A DNA stretch of 64,000 nucleotides from Oidiodendron maius Zn (Eukaryota > Ascomycota > Leotiomycetes > Myxotrichaceae), in contig KN832872.1 in the NCBI GenBank assembly GCA_000827325.1, positions 744,001 through 808,000 on the forward strand, written 5' to 3'. The position numbers and the translations under genes are program-made. Shown here piece by piece: positions 60,066 to 64,000 of the stretch (the first letter of the stretch is position 1; every line of letters begins with the position of its first letter). The notes under the pieces were generated by a model that was not told the DNA's origin, made no database searches, and saw only the letters and a list, made by a program, of their open reading frames with translations.

Positions 60066-60281
60066 CTAAGTCATGTCAGTTCAGCCCATCGCTGGGACGG
60101 GAGAGTGCATGATCCTTTCGCTGGTATTATCCAGATCAAGTTCATCTTAACCGTATGATCTCAGAACGAACCCAGGATGTGTCAACAATACTTCTCATCT
60201 CATCGTGGACGATGGTGGATGAAGAGTTGTGCTTGACGCTGGGAACGAACACCGGTTCATGCTTTACAGTTGATAAAATAC
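60066..60281 (-). other. THI4: predicted 5'-UTR intron of THI4
   Basis: Donor CAAG|GTATTT at 60281 and acceptor GACTTAG at 60066, with CTGAAC/CTGAC branch candidates just before it. It encloses the TPP riboswitch and several upstream ATGs, the arrangement known for Neurospora thiamine genes. Boundaries are inferred only. Confidence 0.5.
60107..60262 (-). promoter_or_regulatory. TPP (thiamine pyrophosphate) riboswitch
   Basis: Reading the minus strand, the conserved thi-box core is present: CTGAGATCATAC, then CTTGATCTGGATAATACCAG and GCGAAAGGATC, nearly identical to the family consensus. Helix P1 forms between GCATGAACC at the 5' end and GGATCATGC at the 3' end (eight pairs, one mismatch). 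The P3 arm is extended, as in other fungi: CCCAG pairs with CTGGG, and GTCAA with TTGAC, around an insertion of about 50 nt. It lies 73-228 bases upstream of the THI4 ATG within a predicted leader intron. By analogy with Neurospora, TPP binding would change splice-site choice and leave upstream ATGs in the mRNA, lowering THI4 translation. Confidence 0.92.
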
Positions 60282-60625
60282 CTTGACTCGTTCAGGGATA
60301 ATTCCAATGCTTGGATGCCATGACTCCCTCCAATCTGTGAGATGTACTTGAAATAGATGATTCTAATATAATGAAGAAGTCAGCTCAGTAGGGCGGAGCA
60401 TAAGGGGATACACAGACGGTATATTCTGTGATGCTAACACTTGTAGGTATTCAATATTTTATGTTGAGAGAAGAGGGAAGCAAAGTGGAGATGTGGGGTG
60501 AGGTCCTGCTATTTCATAGAAGGGTTCGTCACGTGTTTCCGCGATTTTCGGGCCGGACAATATGAGCGTCGCGTCCTCAGTAGCAGTCGCTCACCCGTCA
60601 GCAAGAAGCTGCCCAACAATGAGAA
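60263..60625. other. divergent promoter THI4/APN1
   Basis: Shared upstream region. A short out-of-frame ATG at 60619 precedes and overlaps the APN1 start; otherwise nothing specific is seen. Confidence 0.5.
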
Positions 60626-62207
60626 ATGCCTCGTCGGCCGACTCGCATGATTGACACAGGGGATGTGGAAGCCAGTTCTGCCGCTAGTACAACTAAACCG
60701 ACCGAGCGACGGACTTCTGCGAAGTTAGAGAGTGCATCGGCCGACACAAAGGTCCAGCATCCCTCCCATTCCAAAAGTGGTCATAAAAGGGTCAAGTCGA
60801 AGACCGATTTGGATAGCAAGAGTCTCGATACTGGGAAGGAATCAATTTCGGGTTTAAAAATCGACGGAGTCAAGGCCAAGGCGACCAAGGAGCCTAAACA
60901 GCTGTCACAAAAGCGCCCAGCTGAGGCGGAAGACGACGATGAGTTGGAGAACAAGGCCAATAAGACAATAAAGAAACGGAAATCTAAGGAAAAGAAGGAA
61001 AAAGTAGCTATGCCTCTGGCCGTTCGAACAGCTGTCGGGTCTCTGAAACATTCAATGTACATTGGAGCCCATATCAGCGCCGCTGGAGGTGTGTATCAAG
61101 GCAATATGATGCAGTACTGGTAACTAATTCCTCATTGGCATAGGTGTGCAAAATTCTGTCAACAACGCACTCCAAATTGGCTGTAATTCTTTTGCTCTCT
61201 TTCTTAAATCTCAGCGGAAATGGACCAACCCGCCTCTTTCCCCTGATGCACGCGATCAATTCAAAGCACTATGCATAGAACACAAATACGATGCAACGAA
61301 GCATATCCTCCCACATGGCTCCTATCTAGTCAACCTTGCTCAAGCAGATCCTGAAAAGGCAGAACAAGCGTATAGCTGCTTTTTGGATGACCTCAAACGA
61401 TGTGATGCTCTAGGGATTGAGCTTTACAACTTCCATCCTGGTAACACCGGATCCAATGCACGACCTGAAGCAATAGCCCGCATTGCAGCCCAGCTGAATA
61501 AGGCACACAAGGCAACTAAGAACGTTATTACTGTCCTTGAAAACATGGCAGGTAGTGGCAATGTTGTTGGTTCAACTTGGGAAGACCTACGAGACATAAT
61601 TGCTCTTATTGACAATAAAGCTCGTGTGGGGGTGTGCATTGATACCTGCCACACATTCGCAGCCGGATACGATATTCGATCAGCCGAGGCTTTCAAAGAA
61701 ACGATGGACAAGTTTGAGTCAATCATCGGCTTATCATATCTCAAAGCTTTGCATCTCAATGACAGCAAGGCGCCGTTTGCGTCACACCGTGATTTGCACG
61801 CGAATATTGGAACAGGTTTCTTAGGACTGAGAGCATTTCACAATGTGATGAACTATTTGCCTTTCCAAGGACTTCCGATGGTCCTCGAGACTCCTATAGA
61901 AAGGAAAGGACCTGATGGCAAGACTATCGAAGATAAGGGGGTATGGGCAGCGGAAATCAAACTATTGGAAGGGTTAGTAGGGGCAGACGCGGCGAGCGAC
62001 GATTTTAAAAAGGATGATCAAAGACTTCAAGACATTGGAGCAGAAGAGCGAAAGAAGCATCAGAATCAGGCCGATAAGAAGCAGCAGAAGACTCTTGACG
62101 CATTGTTCAAGAAGGTCTCTCCTAAGAAAAAAGGGAAAGCCAGGACGAAAGAAACTCTGGATGATGAGGAATCTAGCGATGCAGGATGTAGTCACAGTGA
62201 TGCTTGA
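60626..62207 (+). CDS. APN1: AP endonuclease APN1 (endonuclease IV family)
   Basis: Cuts DNA at abasic sites in base excision repair. Exons 60626-61088 and 61144-62207; 508 residues. The 55 bp intron restores GAHISAAGGVQNSVNNAL. The endonuclease IV core (about 145-425) shows the expected metal-site blocks FHPGNTG, LENMAGSG, CIDTCHTFAAGYD, LHLNDSKAPF, HRDLHANIGTG and LETPIE. An N-terminal extension of about 140 residues is Ser/Lys-rich with KRKSKEKKEK, a likely nuclear signal. The C-terminal tail of about 85 residues is basic and ends in a QQKTLDALFKKV segment that resembles a PCNA-interacting box (Q-x-x-L-x-x-x-F); this is an inference. Confidence 0.95.
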
Positions 62208-62489
62208 ATGTACCGTGCAGACTCAAGACCTGCGAATGAATCTAATATATGAGCCATAATGTCAATTGAATCCCGAGGGTTGGGAGATACCTAATCAACG
62301 CTCTTGCTCCTTATCGCAGAAACTCAAGAGTTCAAAGTTGATGGAGTCCACGTTCACGTGCTGTTGCCTCGGCAACCTCCTACAAGTGCGGCCCTAAATA
62401 TTGATCTTTTGGTAACCTCGACTCAAAAGAGACGCAACATCACGAGCCAACGACAGTGAAAGACAAAACACGACAATTGCCCAGACAAG

Positions 62490-64000
62490 ATGCCAGTCTC
62501 GGAGGATCTCATCGATTTTGACATCATCGAGGGCCAGAAAGAAAACATCCAATCTTTACCAGGGGGTCGCTCCGCGCGTACACTTGCAAACTTATTTTCT
62601 CCCTCAGTTCACACAATTTCTTCTCCAACACCTCCACACACGCAAAATCTCAATGATGCCATAAGGGGAGAATATGAGGCCGAGCTAGTCAATATTTCCG
62701 AGTCAGATGATCCTCTAGATATCTATGATCGTTATGTCCGATGGACTCTTGACGCGTATCCTTCTGCGCAAGCTACACCAGCATCACAGCTCCTTCCGCT
62801 CCTCGAGCGTGCCACGAAGACATTCCTCAATTCAGCGCAATATAATAATGACCCCAGGTATCTGAAGCTCTGGATCTCCTACATTAGATTTTTTTCGGAT
62901 ACCCCTCGAGAAACATTCACTTTTCTAGCACGTCATAACATCGGTGAAAATTTGGCCCTCTTCTACGAAGAATTTGCCGCATGGCTCGAGGGCGCCGGGA
63001 GATGGGCACAAGCAGAAGAAGTGTATAAATTGGGCATTAATAAAGGAGCCCGGCCGACTCCACGACTCTTACGAAAATACAATGAGTTCCAAGAGCGATT
63101 CTCTCTGCGGCCAGAGAATGTCGACGAGCCGTCATCTCCAGCCTTGCCGACTGTGCGACCGGCTCTTGCAGCGAAGATTGATCCCTTTTTTGCTCCGACT
63201 TCAAGGGATCCACAAGCCCCAAACCCCAGCACCGGGGTTGGGAAATCATCGACAAAGAATGGGCGACAGAAGCTGGCCATCTTCTCGGATGCTGATGACC
63301 CAGCGCCAGCTTTCGCACTTGAGGAGCGTGCCAAAGGCTGGGAGAGCATAGGATCTTTAGCCGAGCGCAAGAAGGAGAATACAATGGAACCGAAGCCATG
63401 GGTTGGAGAGACATTGAAAGCAGGAGGGAAGAAAAGCACTACTAAAATTGCAGTGTTCAAAGATGAGGTAAGTAGGATTTATTTTTATCCTCAACATGCA
63501 AATGTTGATAATTACAGGACTAATGATTAGCGATTATCGCGCTTTGTATTTCAGTCTATACCACGCATCACATCACATCAAATTGCTCCTCCATCCGTGC
63601 AACAAGTGACTGTGAATCCAAGGAATGGGAGAATTGAGTGTGTGTATGTTAATTTAGAGGCTTTATACCCAAACAGTGAAACTCCTAAGTCTGAGTTGTC
63701 ATTTGAAGAGGTGATGGCAGGTCATCGTAGGTGGCTGAACAAGATTTGGAGACAGGAAACATCTTCCGAGCCAAACGACTCTCTAGAGCTGAATCATAAG
63801 ACCAATGAGTCCAATTCCAGCGGTGATACACTGGGTGGGGAAATATCGGGTAGTCTCACTACTAATGATCATGTTATATTGGATGAGAACGGGGTGGCCA
63901 AAGAACTCACCCGTGAGAGCAAGGCCCGGAAGATGAAGATTAAGGAAATTAATGAAACTCAAATCAGTGAGTCTTATCAGAGACATACACATATGAAGCT
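62490..64000 (+). CDS. BUB1: spindle checkpoint BUB1/MAD3-type protein (3' end outside window)
   Basis: N-terminal part of the mitotic checkpoint protein. Exon 1 is 62490-63467, then an 87 bp intron, then exon 2 from 63555 to about 63966, where ATCA|GTGAGT is a likely next donor. The Mad3/BUB1 homology region 1 (TPR-like) covers about 55-200: DDPLDIYDRYVRWTLDAYP, KLWISYIRFFSDTPRETF, LALFYEEFAAWLEGAGRW and AEEVYKLGI. Two KEN motifs are present, at 17-19 (GQKENIQ) and 295-297 (RKKENTM), as in Mad3/BubR1-type APC/C inhibitors. The window ends before any kinase domain, so BUB1 and a kinase-less MAD3 cannot be separated here; exon 2 sequence (LSFEEVMAGHRRWL) resembles the fungal BUB1 kinase precursor. 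Confidence 0.88.

Overview
The window reads as nuclear DNA of a filamentous ascomycete (Pezizomycotina). Genes are compact and mostly interrupted by 45-100 bp introns with CTRAC/CTAAC-like branch sites, and the content includes a WSC protein, a secreted GH3 beta-glucosidase, an intronic fungal TPP riboswitch in THI4, CUL3, UTP20 and UBR1. A leotiomycete-like source is my guess from protein flavour, not a demonstrated fact. I recognise no tRNA, rRNA, CRISPR array, transposon or viral relic.

Layout. 1-3.6 kb: 3' part of REV1 (translesion polymerase). 4-9 kb: GPI-anchored WSC protein and a secreted beta-glucosidase with eight exons. 10.5-13 kb: two divergent orphan membrane-protein genes flanking an unusually GC-rich 0.5 kb stretch. 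14.3-18.9 kb: MDR oxidoreductase, mitochondrial intermediate peptidase OCT1 and, divergent from it, a MICOS Mic26/Mic27 subunit. 19.5-29.4 kb: CWF19-like/Drn1 protein and the giant UTP20, divergent. 29.7-38.7 kb: ZIM17, CUL3 and a Rad5-like SNF2 ATPase. 39-43.4 kb: DUF4267 membrane protein, ISC1 and the COMPASS WD40 subunit SWD3. 43.6-44.2 kb: a doubtful, possibly decayed gene. 45.6-52.2 kb: UBR1. 52.8-54.2 kb: QCR9 and PYM. 55.1-60 kb: nucleoside hydrolase, RED-like splicing factor and THI4. 60.6-64 kb: APN1 and the 5' part of BUB1.

Most genes are unlinked housekeeping functions (DNA repair: REV1, APN1, SNF2; ubiquitin: CUL3, UBR1; RNA: UTP20, CWF19-like, RED, PYM; mitochondria: OCT1, MICOS, ZIM17, QCR9). 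No biosynthetic cluster or new multi-gene system is evident.

The most interesting signals are at gene-structure level. I reconstructed 34 coding introns; three need GC-AG boundaries (one in UTP20, two in QCR9). QCR9 begins with a coding exon that is only the start codon. The nucleoside hydrolase has an 8-nt microexon inside its catalytic motif. A full TPP riboswitch sits in a predicted 5'-UTR intron of THI4. All splice models are by eye from frame, splice-site and family continuity; none has transcript support here.
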